From: Nitrospina sp.
GTDB lineage: Bacteria > Nitrospinota > Nitrospinia > Nitrospinales > VA-1
Assembly: GCA_018673915.1 (NCBI GenBank)
Contig: JABHBK010000044.1
Coordinates: forward strand, 1-64,000
DNA length: 64,000 nt
Direction of reading: 5' to 3'
A model generated the notes under the pieces. It saw only the letters and a program-made list of their open reading frames with translations. It made no database searches and was not told where the DNA came from. Each line of letters opens with the position of its first letter. Position 1 is the first letter of the stretch. Positions 41,780 through 50,821 of the stretch are shown here, in pieces. The position numbers and the translations under genes are program-made.

Positions 41780-43090
41780 CTAAATATCATCCATTGAGGG
41801 AATATTTTTCCGGCGATCCCGTTTTGATTTGGTTTTTTCCTTCTGAAATTTTCGCCATTCAGACCTATCTTCTTTGGAAGGGATGGAAGATTCCTCCTCA
41901 TCCCAGATATCCAGCGATTTCACCTCTACCCGAGACGATTTTTTCGATTCTTTGGTCTGGCACCGTTTGCCTTCTTCAAACTCTTTGGCGGTCAGTGCCG
42001 CTTCCATATTGAATAAATCTTTTTGTTCTTTCTTTACGCGCCGGATAGATATAGCTTCTGCACGCAGTCGAATTTCCTTAGCATTTACCAGTCCACTTTT
42101 CCAGGTAGCAGGGAATTTATCGAACCCATAAAGCGCTCCAGTCCAAGCCCCCACCAAAGCACCCAACGTTTCTGTCTCCCTCCCGTGCCCCAGGGAATGA
42201 GTGAGCGTGGAAGCAAAACTCGAGTCGGGAGGTAAAAGCACACAATGCAAAGCCAGTGGAAGCAAAGTCAGCACAAAACCTTGTGAAGGATGACGAATAT
42301 CGAGTTTGGTATAGGCGTTGGCATATTCGCAGAGCCATTGCAAGAAATCCGGATCTTTAGATTTATCCGCTAAACCTTTTAAAGCTCCACTCAGGGCATT
42401 CAACTCTTTCCCATCCTCCGGGAACCTTTGCTGGTACTCCGCTTCCGCCTGCTGGCATATTTCTTCCGCCTCCCGCAAAATATCAGTAGAAGCTAGAGGA
42501 ATCTCTTCAGGAGATAAAGCCAGAAACCGTGTCACTAAAAATCCCGTTAAAACTGTTCCAACAACTTCAAACCGGTTTCGGCTCATCAGCAAACAGACTT
42601 CAAAACATTGTCGAGCCAAAGTTTTTGACCATTTACCCTGAAACAAAGCCAGAGGCACAGCCAGAATAGTAAACAAAGAGGTGAAGGAATTCTGCTCAGA
42701 GACTTGCCCTTCCTCCAGATCATCCAACAGATCCACCGCCCTCCACAGACAGGTAGAGTGGTTGCGGTAAACTCCGAAATAACTTTCGGGACCCGATTTT
42801 GCCAGCTCCTGAAAATTTTTCGCCGACTCCCGTAGAAATTGCTTTTTGTTATTTAACAAGGCATCTCCTACCGCAAGGGCGCATTGGGTCGGGGCACCAT
42901 ACAATCCTTTCATGCGATAGGTTTTAATACCTTTGCCTAAAATCGTGCGCACATCCTTGAAGTCATCCATCGCTCCAAAAATCTGGCGGATAGCGGCTGG
43001 CTTCAACCCTTTTGCAGATCGACCCATCGCATCGCCAACGGCCATTCCAAACCAACTGCCAATTATTTTGTCTTGACTGATATTGTTCAT
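41780..43090 (-). CDS. ADP-ribosylglycohydrolase-family protein, catalytic acids lost
   Basis: 436 aa. The fold of the DraG/ARH family is recognisable from IIGSWFGMAVGDAMGRSAKG at the N-terminus and GRETETLGALVGAWTGALYG at the C-terminal metal site. In active members the first metal motif reads T/S-D-D-T and the last G-D-x-D-T; here the equivalent stretches are LYGAPTQCA and GRETETLG, so the Asp pairs that bind two Mg2+ are missing. Classical hydrolase activity is therefore unlikely. After about residue 345 a charged low-complexity tail rich in Glu, Lys, Arg and Ser follows, ending NIPSMDDI. It may bind ADP-ribosylated targets or do something new. Downstream of the MBL gene by 126 bases. Confidence 0.78.
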   Translation of the reverse strand: MNNISQDKIIGSWFGMAVGDAMGRSAKGLKPAAIRQIFGAMDDFKDVRTILGKGIKTYRMKGLYGAPTQCALAVGDALLNNKKQFLRESAKNFQELAKSGPESYFGVYRNHSTCLWRAVDLLDDLEEGQVSEQNSFTSLFTILAVPLALFQGKWSKTLARQCFEVCLLMSRNRFEVVGTVLTGFLVTRFLALSPEEIPLASTDILREAEEICQQAEAEYQQRFPEDGKELNALSGALKGLADKSKDPDFLQWLCEYANAYTKLDIRHPSQGFVLTLLPLALHCVLLPPDSSFASTLTHSLGHGRETETLGALVGAWTGALYGFDKFPATWKSGLVNAKEIRLRAEAISIRRVKKEQKDLFNMEAALTAKEFEEGKRCQTKESKKSSRVEVKSLDIWDEEESSIPSKEDRSEWRKFQKEKTKSKRDRRKNIPSMDDI

Positions 43091-43215
43091 AAACCACTAG
43101 GCGTCGGGTCAGGGTGCACGTGATATTCTTCTTCAGCTTTCAGAGGCAACGGCCTGTATAACCAAGAAACCGTCGAATTAGTCTTCATGACCTGCAAGGG
43201 TAAAATAAAGACATC

Positions 43216-44046
43216 CTAAATTTTGGCCGGGGAACAAAGAGGTATTAAAGGAGTGGGGTGGTTTTGCTCGGCGATGATCAAATTCGGTGTGCTTTGTCCC
43301 AGTGCTTGTTGGGCAGTGAGCCGGGCCAGGTCCGGGTGGTTGTTGGTCTCGCTCATATGCATCAATACAACGAGGTGCAACCCGGAATGCTTGACCGCTG
43401 ACAATATTTCTCCGCAGGATTCGTTGGAAAGGTGCCCCACGTCACTTTTAATTCTTCTCTTGGTGACCCAGGGATAGGGCCCGGCATCCAACATTTCCAC
43501 ATCGTGATTGGATTCGATGAGCAGGACATCCAGGTTTTGCAATTTACTTATGACCTCTGAAGTTGCTCTTCCCAGATCAGTAGCGAGGCCCAGTCGCAAC
43601 CCCTGATAATGAATAACAAAAGCCACCGATTCTTCTGCGTCATGGGGAGTGGCATAAGGTTCCACAACCAACTCGCCAAACTCAACAGGTTGGCCCGCTC
43701 GAATCGAATTAAAGCCAGGGAGTTTCCCCAAGGTAGAGCTCGCACGACTATAAGTTCCATCCGTGGTGTAAAGTTCAATTTGATGTTTTCTTAAAAGCGG
43801 ACCCATACCCCGGATGTGATCGGAGTGTTCATGGGTGGCGAACACAGCGTCCAATCCCTGTAGGGACCGACCAATACTAACCATACGTTGAGAGAGTTTT
43901 TTCTCACTTAACCCCGCGTCAATCAGAATACGTTTTCCGTCCGCCTCGATATAAAGCGAATTACCACCACTTCCGCTGGACAATATAGAGAACTTCAAGT
44001 CCTTCAGCAGAGGAGCCGATGGAACTATACCTTCGTGGTCGGACAA
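43216..44046 (-). CDS. YycJ/WalJ-like MBL-fold hydrolase
   Basis: 276 aa metallo-beta-lactamase fold with FSILSSGSGGNSLYIEADG, the metal motif ATHEHSDHIRG, ATPHD, ATDLGR, LLIESNHD, and the late GHLSNESCGE and VLMHMSETNN stretch, matching the YycJ group of predicted 5'-3' exonucleases. All histidines and aspartates for two zincs appear present. The start is doubtful: the track TTG at 44046 adds 16 residues before the domain, while a TTG at 43998 gives the family-like start MKFSILSSGSGG; no ATG or GTG exists in frame. The 177-base gap upstream contains a small TTG ORF with a signal-like sequence that I do not call. Confidence 0.85.
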   Translation of the reverse strand: MSDHEGIVPSAPLLKDLKFSILSSGSGGNSLYIEADGKRILIDAGLSEKKLSQRMVSIGRSLQGLDAVFATHEHSDHIRGMGPLLRKHQIELYTTDGTYSRASSTLGKLPGFNSIRAGQPVEFGELVVEPYATPHDAEESVAFVIHYQGLRLGLATDLGRATSEVISKLQNLDVLLIESNHDVEMLDAGPYPWVTKRRIKSDVGHLSNESCGEILSAVKHSGLHLVVLMHMSETNNHPDLARLTAQQALGQSTPNLIIAEQNHPTPLIPLCSPAKI

Positions 44047-44223
44047 ATGCCGTTGCGCTTCTGGAATTAAATTTATGGTTTCTCTCCAAGGATGAAAAAG
44101 TAAAAAACTGCAGGCAGTGGCTACTACAATGAGTAGCGGCTGGTGGTAAGAATACTAACACAGAAACAGCCAATATTTTAATAGGCCAAAAGAATCTCAA
44201 GATGTTTTTTTTAAAACGCTTCT

Positions 44224-45711
44224 TCAATCATCAATCTGGGCTTTTTGCAGACCACCGCTATAATCGATGAACACGGATTTCCATTCAGTGAAAATTTCCA
44301 GCGCAGTAGTTCCTGCTTCACGATGGCCATTGCCCGTTCCCTTGGTTCCGCCAAAAGGCAGCTGCACTTCCGCTCCAATGGTAGAGGAGTTAATATAGGT
44401 GATTCCGGTATCGAGTTTTTCGATGGCCTTGAATGCACGGTTCACATCTCGGGTATAAATTGCTGATGACAATCCAAACCTGGAATCGTTGACGATATCC
44501 ACGGCATTCTCCAGACTTTTGCATTCCAAAATGCTTAATACCGGACCGAATATTTCTTCCTGTGCAATTCGCATTTTCGGAGATACCCCCGCAAACAATG
44601 TGGGCTCAAAGAAAAAACCGTTCCGGCATATACCCTTTTTATATATATTTCCTCCGAACAATAATTTGGCTCCTTCTTCCACACCAATCTTGCAGTAACT
44701 CAAAATTTTCTGCCGCTGTGACTCGTTGATTATGGGACCCACATCGGTGGTTTTTTTGAGTCCATCTCCCAAGCGAAGCATTTTCGTGCGTTTAAGGAGA
44801 CGACTGGTAAATTTTTTAAGGACTTTTTTATGCACAATGACACGGCTACAAGCAGTGCACCGTTGTCCGGTAGTTCCAAACGCTCCCCATACTACTCCCT
44901 CCACAGCGGAGTTAAGATCGGCATCATCCATCACGATGATGGCATTTTTTCCTCCCATTTCCAGGGAATATTGTTTCATATTCCAGGCACATTTATGCGC
45001 CACTTGCGCACCCGTATCGGTCGATCCAGTAAAAGAAACCAGGTTGACGCTGTGATGCTCGATCAGGGGTTCACCCACTTCTGTTCCCGAACCGGTGACA
45101 AAGTTCAATACACCCGGCGGCAGACCCGCCTCTTCAAATAATTTTACAAAACGATAGGCTGAAAGAGGAGTATCACTGGCAGGCTTGAACACCACCGTAT
45201 TGCCACAAACCAAAGCGGGAATTAGTTTCCAGGAAGGAATAGCAATAGGAAAATTCCATGGCGTGATTGCCGCCACTACCCCCACCGGCATTCTGACCGT
45301 CATGCAAAACTTGTTATTCAATTCTGAAGGAACCGTTTCACCCAGCAGTCGCCTGCCTTCCCCTGCTGTGTAATAGGTAAGGTCGATCGCTTCCTGAACA
45401 TCACCACGGGTTTCGTTGAGAATCTTTCCCATTTCACGGGTCATGTCCTGCGCCAGAGATTCTTTATGCATGGTCAATAGTTCACCCACCCGGAAAAGAA
45501 TTTCACCCCGTTTGGGAGCGGGCAGGTTTCTCCATCCTTCCTGAGCCTTGACGGCGGATTTTATCGCTTTATTCAGGTCATTCGCGTTTGATTTTTGAAA
45601 ACGCCCGATGATTTCTTTTTTGTTGGCAGGGTTAATATTATCGAAGGTTTCGCCACTGGAAGAAGCTACCCATTTCCCATCAATAAAATTTTTGTAGGTT
45701 TTAATTGCCAT
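44224..45711 (-). CDS. NAD(P)-dependent aldehyde dehydrogenase
   Basis: 495 aa, full-length ALDH. Visible: [18 protein letters not shown], the cofactor loop FTGSTDTG, catalytic Glu in LEMGGKNA, catalytic Cys in [11 protein letters not shown], and the EEIFGPVLS and [16 protein letters not shown] signatures. The C-terminal [13 protein letters not shown] is shared with aldehyde dehydrogenases annotated for aminoadipate- or diamine-type semialdehydes, but no operon partner fixes the substrate. AGGATTC precedes the ATG. It stands alone behind the pilVWX terminator, with the MBL gene downstream on the same strand. Confidence 0.93.
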   Translation of the reverse strand: MAIKTYKNFIDGKWVASSSGETFDNINPANKKEIIGRFQKSNANDLNKAIKSAVKAQEGWRNLPAPKRGEILFRVGELLTMHKESLAQDMTREMGKILNETRGDVQEAIDLTYYTAGEGRRLLGETVPSELNNKFCMTVRMPVGVVAAITPWNFPIAIPSWKLIPALVCGNTVVFKPASDTPLSAYRFVKLFEEAGLPPGVLNFVTGSGTEVGEPLIEHHSVNLVSFTGSTDTGAQVAHKCAWNMKQYSLEMGGKNAIIVMDDADLNSAVEGVVWGAFGTTGQRCTACSRVIVHKKVLKKFTSRLLKRTKMLRLGDGLKKTTDVGPIINESQRQKILSYCKIGVEEGAKLLFGGNIYKKGICRNGFFFEPTLFAGVSPKMRIAQEEIFGPVLSILECKSLENAVDIVNDSRFGLSSAIYTRDVNRAFKAIEKLDTGITYINSSTIGAEVQLPFGGTKGTGNGHREAGTTALEIFTEWKSVFIDYSGGLQKAQIDD

Positions 45712-45734
45712 GGCTGAATCCTGTAGAAGTTAGA

Positions 45735-45777
45735 GAAAAACAATTAGAGCTGGGCGACCCAAAACATCTGCTCTAAT
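45735..45777 (-). terminator. Terminator after the pilVWX operon
   Basis: Minus strand ATTAGAGC (45770-45777) pairs with GCTCTAAT (45743-45750), with a 19-base loop, followed by TGTTTTTC. It lies 56 bases beyond the PilX-like stop and before the aldehyde dehydrogenase start. The long loop lowers the score, but stem and T-tract are perfect. Confidence 0.65.
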
Positions 45778-45832
45778 CAATTTAATCCCGCTAATAAGGA
45801 TTGGCAAGGAAAAGGAAAATAAAAATGATCTA

Positions 45833-47182
45833 TTAAGTTTCTTGCCAGGAGAGGAGACTTACTTTATTACTTAAAACCGGGGCGACGATGTCGCCGTTAT
45901 AGGTAATGGTTACGCCTCCTTTAGCTGAGGATTCTGTTCCATTAACGGTGGTTTGGTCATTAGTTGTTAAATTATTTCCGATAATATATCCCGTCAAGTT
46001 TGCGCCTCCTGAAATGTCAAACTGGTCCTTACAGGCGATCACGCCTGTGGTATCCTGATCCATGCCAGAAATACTGATATCATTTTCCGCAATTAAAAAA
46101 AGGTTTTGTATGTCGGGTGTATGATCAGTATCCCCAGCCCAATTTTGAATTTCTGCGCTTCCCGTCCATTTGATACTTCCCGTAGCGACCAAAGTAATCG
46201 TCCACGGGTTGCCACTAGTACCAACACTCTGGCCTGTAAAATCCTCCTGAAAATAAAAGAAAGCGTCTTCAAGGTTAGGGGTACCTGACGTTCCCCAACC
46301 CTGGGGGCCATGGGTAAATCCGTTAAAAGTTCCAGTATACGCAGTGGTCCCCCCCCCTCCGGGGGCGGGTTCAACCTCCGTGAAGGTTCCAGGAGAAGTT
46401 TGCTGGTCAATGCTGCCATCAGCGCGAAAAACATAATCGGCATACTGTAGAAAGTCCGTAGGCTCAAGGACCGGAACAAACTCTTCTGAAGCTCCGGCAG
46501 TACAATCTGAACCTCCGCAAGACCCTGTTGCGCTTGCCCCTTCGTCAACGGTGGGATTCCCGGTCTGGGTAACATCGCTATTGGAATGGACGGCGCCGCT
46601 TGTTCCGGTAATCGTCGTTGAATTTCCGTTGATATCTATATCCCCTTCCGACAGGAGGGCATACTCAGATTTAAACTGGGGTCTATAAATATACGCTTCC
46701 AAGGTGGCTGTGACTCCACTTATAGTCCCGGTCGAAGTTAGAACGACAGTGTTGTCCGCATCCGTAGTCGTAGCGGTGCCATCGGCGTTATCTGCGATAG
46801 TTACCGAATAGGTTCCGCCTCCACTACCAAGCCCGATGCTGGTAAACGTCCCGGTTGGCCAATCGGCACCACCGACCAGTTCATCATCAAAGCCATTGTT
46901 CGCTTCCCCCGGACTATCACCGCTGGCATCATAATTGAAATAGTTTAAGGCCCTGTGGATTCCCGCTTCGGCTATATGAACTGCCTGACGAGTTTTGGTA
47001 TAATCTTTGGTCCGCTTGATATCCACGGAAGCGTATTTAATCGCTACCAAACTCAATACAGTCAGCACAACCATCAAGGCCAAGCCCGCAACAAGGGCAA
47101 TGCCTTTTTGATTGGAAAGATACCCCGAGCCTGCTGAGGTTTTCCGGTAATATCCATTTCGGAATCGATAAGTTCTTGTCAT
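45833..47182 (-). CDS. PilX-like minor pilus assembly protein
   Basis: 449 aa. N-terminal PilX-type segment GIALVAGLALMVVLTVLSLVA, then ASVDIKRTKDYTKTRQAVHIAEAGIHRAL, the hallmark helix of PilX_N proteins, which enter the pilus like a pilin but lack the usual Phe at +1 and have a short leader. The remainder is a long Gly/Thr/Ser-rich beta-type region (from about 70), rich in TGTIS- and GTSG-type stretches, with two cysteines in SCGGSDC. It is far larger than E. coli or Pseudomonas PilX (about 200 aa), so the extra region probably forms a tip or adhesin-like domain. It is the last gene of pilVWX, four bases behind the PilW-like gene. Confidence 0.85.
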   Translation of the reverse strand: MTRTYRFRNGYYRKTSAGSGYLSNQKGIALVAGLALMVVLTVLSLVAIKYASVDIKRTKDYTKTRQAVHIAEAGIHRALNYFNYDASGDSPGEANNGFDDELVGGADWPTGTFTSIGLGSGGGTYSVTIADNADGTATTTDADNTVVLTSTGTISGVTATLEAYIYRPQFKSEYALLSEGDIDINGNSTTITGTSGAVHSNSDVTQTGNPTVDEGASATGSCGGSDCTAGASEEFVPVLEPTDFLQYADYVFRADGSIDQQTSPGTFTEVEPAPGGGGTTAYTGTFNGFTHGPQGWGTSGTPNLEDAFFYFQEDFTGQSVGTSGNPWTITLVATGSIKWTGSAEIQNWAGDTDHTPDIQNLFLIAENDISISGMDQDTTGVIACKDQFDISGGANLTGYIIGNNLTTNDQTTVNGTESSAKGGVTITYNGDIVAPVLSNKVSLLSWQET

Positions 47183-47186
47183 GATA

Positions 47187-47960
47187 TTAATTCCTTAAAG
47201 TGATATCCGTACTGAAATCCTGAGTAATATCCGTGTCTGTCGAGTCCTGCAAAGTGATGGTTATCCCAATCGTGCTAACCTGCGTTGTTTGCGTCTCGCC
47301 AAAAAAATCAAAGGCCAGGTCGGACACCTCCCCTATAAGGATCGTGGAGGTTCCTCCATCGACCGTTTTTCTAATATTTGTTCCATTTAAATCAATGACC
47401 ACATCATTATATTTATTTATGGTTACAAGTTTTGAGTTGGCTCCATAGGAGTAGGTATTGGTCAATCCACTTCCCAAAGGAATACTGGTGGATGAGGGTG
47501 TTCCGTCCACAGTATTTAATTCTGAATCTCCAAAACTGGGATTGTAGATAACGATTTTATCTCCATCACTGAATGTCGTTCCACTATCAACTACAGTGAT
47601 CGAAGTATCGGCTGCGCTTCCGCCACTTGATGCACTTGGAGGTGTTGAAGCGCGCACATCAAACAAATTGGAACGGTAAGTTATCGTCGAACCATTTGCA
47701 ACCGGTTCCGGAGCCACGAACCCCTCGTCGGGGGGCAGTCCAAATCCAATTTCTTTCATTTCCTGGGCAAGAACTTTAATCGCGTGACGCCCTTTGGCTC
47801 GTATATTAGTAGATGCGTTTTCTGTTTTTAAAACTTCCTCTTGTTGGCTGAACACATAAATGGCTACGCCCATAACAATGACCCCGAGAACCCCGGCGAT
47901 CAGAAGTTCAATCACGGTAAACCCTCGTTCATTAGAGAGAAATCTGGATTTATTCTTCAT
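47187..47960 (-). CDS. PilW-like minor pilin
   Basis: 257 aa. Prepilin leader LSNERG is cleaved before FTVIELLIAGVLGVIVMGVAIYVFS; Glu5 is present. It continues with the SFP/PilW pattern ASTNIRAKGRHAIKVLAQEMKEIGFG. A Ser/Thr-rich beta region (about 100-257) follows. PilW belongs to the tip-associated priming complex of type IV pili with PilV, PilX and FimU. Middle gene of a three-gene operon, ten bases behind the PilV-like gene. Confidence 0.88.
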   Translation of the reverse strand: MKNKSRFLSNERGFTVIELLIAGVLGVIVMGVAIYVFSQQEEVLKTENASTNIRAKGRHAIKVLAQEMKEIGFGLPPDEGFVAPEPVANGSTITYRSNLFDVRASTPPSASSGGSAADTSITVVDSGTTFSDGDKIVIYNPSFGDSELNTVDGTPSSTSIPLGSGLTNTYSYGANSKLVTINKYNDVVIDLNGTNIRKTVDGGTSTILIGEVSDLAFDFFGETQTTQVSTIGITITLQDSTDTDITQDFSTDITLRN

Positions 47961-47970
47961 GGCTTAACCA

Positions 47971-48420
47971 TTATTGAGAAATCAAAGTATCAAGGGTGAC
48001 TGTTTTACTCGTATCCCAGGAGACCGTAACCGATGCCGTATAAAAATTTGTCAACGTGGCATCAGTCGTAATCGTCCAAGTGCGGGTATATATAGAGTCG
48101 GCATTCCCCGTATCTCCTTCTGCGTCTATCACTTCGCCCCCAGTTGTGGCAGTCCAGGTTCCTGAAGATTCAGTCGGAGAATCCAGAGTATCCGCATCCG
48201 TCAAGGAAACTGTCAGAGCCGTATTTCTAATGGACTCCATTTTATCCTGGGCCAGAGTCGTAGCTACGGATTCTTTTTTACTTTGCGTATTCTGGCCGAC
48301 AACATTTCCCGAGGTCATAATGTAAGCAATCAAGCCCGCTGTAATAATCAAAGCGGCAACAAGAACCTCGACGAGAGTAAAACCGGAATTATTGTTTAAT
48401 CGTTTCATGATTTGAGTCAT
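47971..48420 (-). CDS. PilV-like minor pilin
   Basis: About 149 aa from the ATG at 48420 (the track start is a TTG at 48429; another ATG is at 48408). Prepilin leader LNNNSG precedes FTLVEVLVAALIITAGLIAYIM, with Glu5. The downstream KKESVATTLAQDKMESIRN helix fits PilV/PulI-type proteins. First gene of the minor pilin operon; a sigma54-type element lies at 48543-48558, giving a leader of about 110 bases that includes a 7-base-arm inverted repeat (48498-48513). Confidence 0.88.
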   Translation of the reverse strand: MTQIMKRLNNNSGFTLVEVLVAALIITAGLIAYIMTSGNVVGQNTQSKKESVATTLAQDKMESIRNTALTVSLTDADTLDSPTESSGTWTATTGGEVIDAEGDTGNADSIYTRTWTITTDATLTNFYTASVTVSWDTSKTVTLDTLISQ

Positions 48421-48497
48421 ATCTATCAATCGATAATCGGCCTATTCTTTTAATTATGGAGGTAAAAGCCTAGCACGCAATCCCCCAAATGAGGGGT

Positions 48498-48513
48498 ATC
48501 CGTAAATACGGAT
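48498..48513. promoter_or_regulatory. Inverted repeat ATCCGTA-AA-TACGGAT in the pilV leader
   Basis: Two perfect 7-base arms around AA, about 20-35 bases downstream of the predicted pilV transcription start. It could be an operator or an mRNA hairpin. No T-run follows on either strand. Confidence 0.35.
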
Positions 48514-48542
48514 TAATGAGCGTTTCTTTCCTAATCATACGT

Positions 48543-48558
48543 AGCAAGATAAAGGCCA
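48543..48558 (-). promoter_or_regulatory. sigma54-type promoter of pilVWX
   Basis: Minus strand TGGCCTTTATCTTGCT: TGGC at -24 and TTGCT at -12, GG and GC exactly ten bases apart. The start is expected near 48532. A TGTCA motif lies at 48666-48670, about 117 bases upstream, the same strand and distance range as at pilA and pilM. Confidence 0.8.
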
Positions 48559-48820
48559 AAAATTAAAAAACGCGAGAGGCATTACAAGTATAGTTAATTT
48601 TTCAATGGTTTTCAGAAATTAAAAATATTTGGCGGGTGGAGTGTGAATGGTTAATTCGAAAATACTGTCACTAATTTTATTATCAAGATAACAAAATTTT
48701 ATACTCAGAGATAAGTGGGGGTTTTAACATAAAAGCCTACCCCTTTTTAATAGACGCTCTATTACGGACTCTTTGAAATACTATTCGGAATCCTTGCAAA
48801 GTTTATGATTCCAAGTCTGA
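48559..48820. other. Intergenic region between pilV promoter and DUF4124 gene
   Basis: About 260 AT-rich bases without a gene. It contains the TGTCA motif at 48666-48670. On the minus strand a GGGGT/ACCCC stem (near 48720-48745) follows the DUF4124 gene but has no T-tract; it may be a weak terminator for the pilM-aroB-DUF4124 unit. Confidence 0.4.
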
Positions 48821-49594
48821 TCAATAATTTCGTTTTTCTTTCTGGACAGGCTTTTCCAGTTCCTTCTCGCTAGAAGGTTCTACGCTGGATGTGGGTGGCA
48901 ATTCACTTACCGGTTTGACCTCTTTAGCTTTGGCGAGAGCTTCTGTCAGTTTTTCCAGCAACTGTTTTTCCTTCCCAGCTTCGCTCTTCAATCGGTTTGT
49001 CAACGCCTGAGTTTGGCGACGGGAGGTAATAGTAGTCGGTAAAACTTTCTGAGCTTGTTCGTCTTCAGTAATACTCGTTTTCAGAAACTCGGCAATTTCC
49101 TTGAACAATGGAAGGTCACTCGAGGAAACTTGACCTAATAGCGCCTGCTTTTGGGGAGTTGCCCCCGCAACAGCTTCTTTAAGCAGACGAAATTTGCTCC
49201 TGCTGGCTGGCCAGGAATTAAATTTTTCGTAGCGGGGTATATCTACATTCAAGAAACCAACGACTGCCTCAGCAGTCGAACGCTGGGCCTCAGTTAAACC
49301 TTCTTCACCTTCTTTTTTTTCAAGATCGGCAGGCTGATCCGTAACACTTTCTTTTTCGGTAACCTCTCCCTCTTCGCCAGACGCCTGCTTTTTCTTGAGC
49401 TCTGGAGTTTGGGCTTTGGGATTCCTTATAAAGGGCTTTTTTCGGAACGCTTCTGGAACCTTAGTGGGATCGTCCGTAAAATGGATTTTTCCATTTTTAT
49501 CTCTCCATTTATAAATAGCCGCGTCCGCATCCGCTAACCCTAAAAAGCCAATGACGAAAATAATCAACCCAAGGTTTGTTTTCCTGATTTCCAT
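48821..49594 (-). CDS. Exported DUF4124-domain protein
   Basis: 257 aa. Signal peptide (about 1-26, ending near ADADA), then DUF4124: AIYKWRDKNGKIHFTDDPTK, followed by a Lys/Glu-rich low-complexity linker and a helical region (about 100-225), and an Arg/Pro/Lys-rich end. DUF4124 is a small beta module common in envelope proteins, of unknown function. The same module occurs on the protease at 26 kb. It follows aroB by 73 bases in the pil-aro direction, so may be read from the pilM promoter. Confidence 0.82.
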   Translation of the reverse strand: MEIRKTNLGLIIFVIGFLGLADADAAIYKWRDKNGKIHFTDDPTKVPEAFRKKPFIRNPKAQTPELKKKQASGEEGEVTEKESVTDQPADLEKKEGEEGLTEAQRSTAEAVVGFLNVDIPRYEKFNSWPASRSKFRLLKEAVAGATPQKQALLGQVSSSDLPLFKEIAEFLKTSITEDEQAQKVLPTTITSRRQTQALTNRLKSEAGKEKQLLEKLTEALAKAKEVKPVSELPPTSSVEPSSEKELEKPVQKEKRNY

Positions 49595-49667
49595 GGTGAA
49601 ATCCCGACTGCCTTTTCAAAGTATTTTGAAATTTTTGTACTGGGGCAATAATTCTTATAAAGCTAAC

Positions 49668-50738
49668 TCAAAGCACTTTTATAATTTCCGCTTCTGATAT
49701 TTGGTCAACGATTTCGATAGACCCAATTTCTTTAACCAGGATAAATTTTATTTTATGATCCATGGTTTTTTTATCATGGTACAAGGATTCAATCACAGCT
49801 GAGGAATCCAATTCCGGCATTTCAACAGGAAGGCCCAGGTTTTTCAGTAAAGCCTCCAAGCGCCTTGGAACATCTTCAGAGCATTTTCCCATAGATTGAG
49901 ACAGCGCGGCCGCTCGCACCATACCTATTGCCACAGCCTCCCCATGTATGAACCGGGAGTAATTTGTCAATGATTCGATAGCGTGACCCAAAGTATGTCC
50001 GAAATTGAGAATCATGCGGTAATGGCTTTCCCACTCATCCTTTTCAACCACCTCTGCCTTAATAGCGCAAGAGGTCTCGATGATATAGGAGAGACATTGC
50101 TGATCAAGGTTTAATATCTCCTTGTATTGGGTTTCCAAAAACTCAAAAAGTTTAGCATCGGAAATCACCCCGTACTTGACTATCTCTGCTAATCCCGCTC
50201 GGTATTCATTTGAAGGAAGCGTCCTGAGTGTTTCCAGGTCTGCCAACACCAGTCGTGGCTGATAAAACGCGCCAATCATATTTTTTCCTTTAGGATGATT
50301 GACTGCTGTTTTTCCTCCAACACTGCTATCAACTTGAGATAGCAAAGTTGTGGGCATTTGTATAAATGGAATTCCTCTCTGATAGGTCGCCGCGACAAAA
50401 CCCACCAGATCTCCAATTACTCCTCCACCCAAGGCGACTAAAACAGATTTCCTGTCACAATTTAGTTCCAGGAGGCGGTCATATAATTTTTCCGCCTGGC
50501 CCAGGTTCTTAGAGGATTCTCCTTCGGGAACTTCAATAACATCGGTGGTCCATCCCTGGTCTTTGAAATTTGCCACCACCTCTTTGCCATAAAGGCTGTT
50601 GATGGAAGGGTGGGTAATTATCACAACCCGGCTGGGATTAAAGACTGCCTTGAGAAACTCACCCGCCCGCTTTCTTAAGCCAGAGCCGATTAGAATTTCA
50701 TAACTTCTTTCACCCAAGTCAATGCTTAAGCGTTGCAT
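49668..50738 (-). CDS. aroB: 3-dehydroquinate synthase
   Basis: About 356 aa from the ATG at 50738, which matches the family start (QRLSIDLGERSYEILIGSGL); the track TTG at 50792 adds 18 residues. NAD-binding ALGGGVIGDLVGFVAATYQRG, PTTLLSQVDSSVGGKTAVNH, and the zinc ligands in RAGLAEIVKYG, HGEAVAIGM and LNFGHTLGHAIE are intact. It makes 3-dehydroquinate in the shikimate pathway. aroB behind pilMNOPQ is also found in gamma- and betaproteobacteria, where aroK lies between; aroK is missing here. Confidence 0.96.
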   Translation of the reverse strand: MQRLSIDLGERSYEILIGSGLRKRAGEFLKAVFNPSRVVIITHPSINSLYGKEVVANFKDQGWTTDVIEVPEGESSKNLGQAEKLYDRLLELNCDRKSVLVALGGGVIGDLVGFVAATYQRGIPFIQMPTTLLSQVDSSVGGKTAVNHPKGKNMIGAFYQPRLVLADLETLRTLPSNEYRAGLAEIVKYGVISDAKLFEFLETQYKEILNLDQQCLSYIIETSCAIKAEVVEKDEWESHYRMILNFGHTLGHAIESLTNYSRFIHGEAVAIGMVRAAALSQSMGKCSEDVPRRLEALLKNLGLPVEMPELDSSAVIESLYHDKKTMDHKIKFILVKEIGSIEIVDQISEAEIIKVL

Positions 50739-50821
50739 AAATTTATTATTTTCTATGTGTGTGAGATTTTTGCGGGCAGACGATTTGTCCAACCTAATTT
50801 AAACAACCTAAAACTCAAAAA

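Noticed and set aside
43961-44227. 88-codon minus-strand ORF with signal-like N-terminus upstream of the MBL gene; considered as a frameshifted membrane extension of the MBL protein
   Set aside because: The two frames would have to join between TAG at about 44160 and the MBL frame with no homopolymer there, and YycJ proteins have no membrane anchor. TTG start overlaps the aldehyde dehydrogenase stop.
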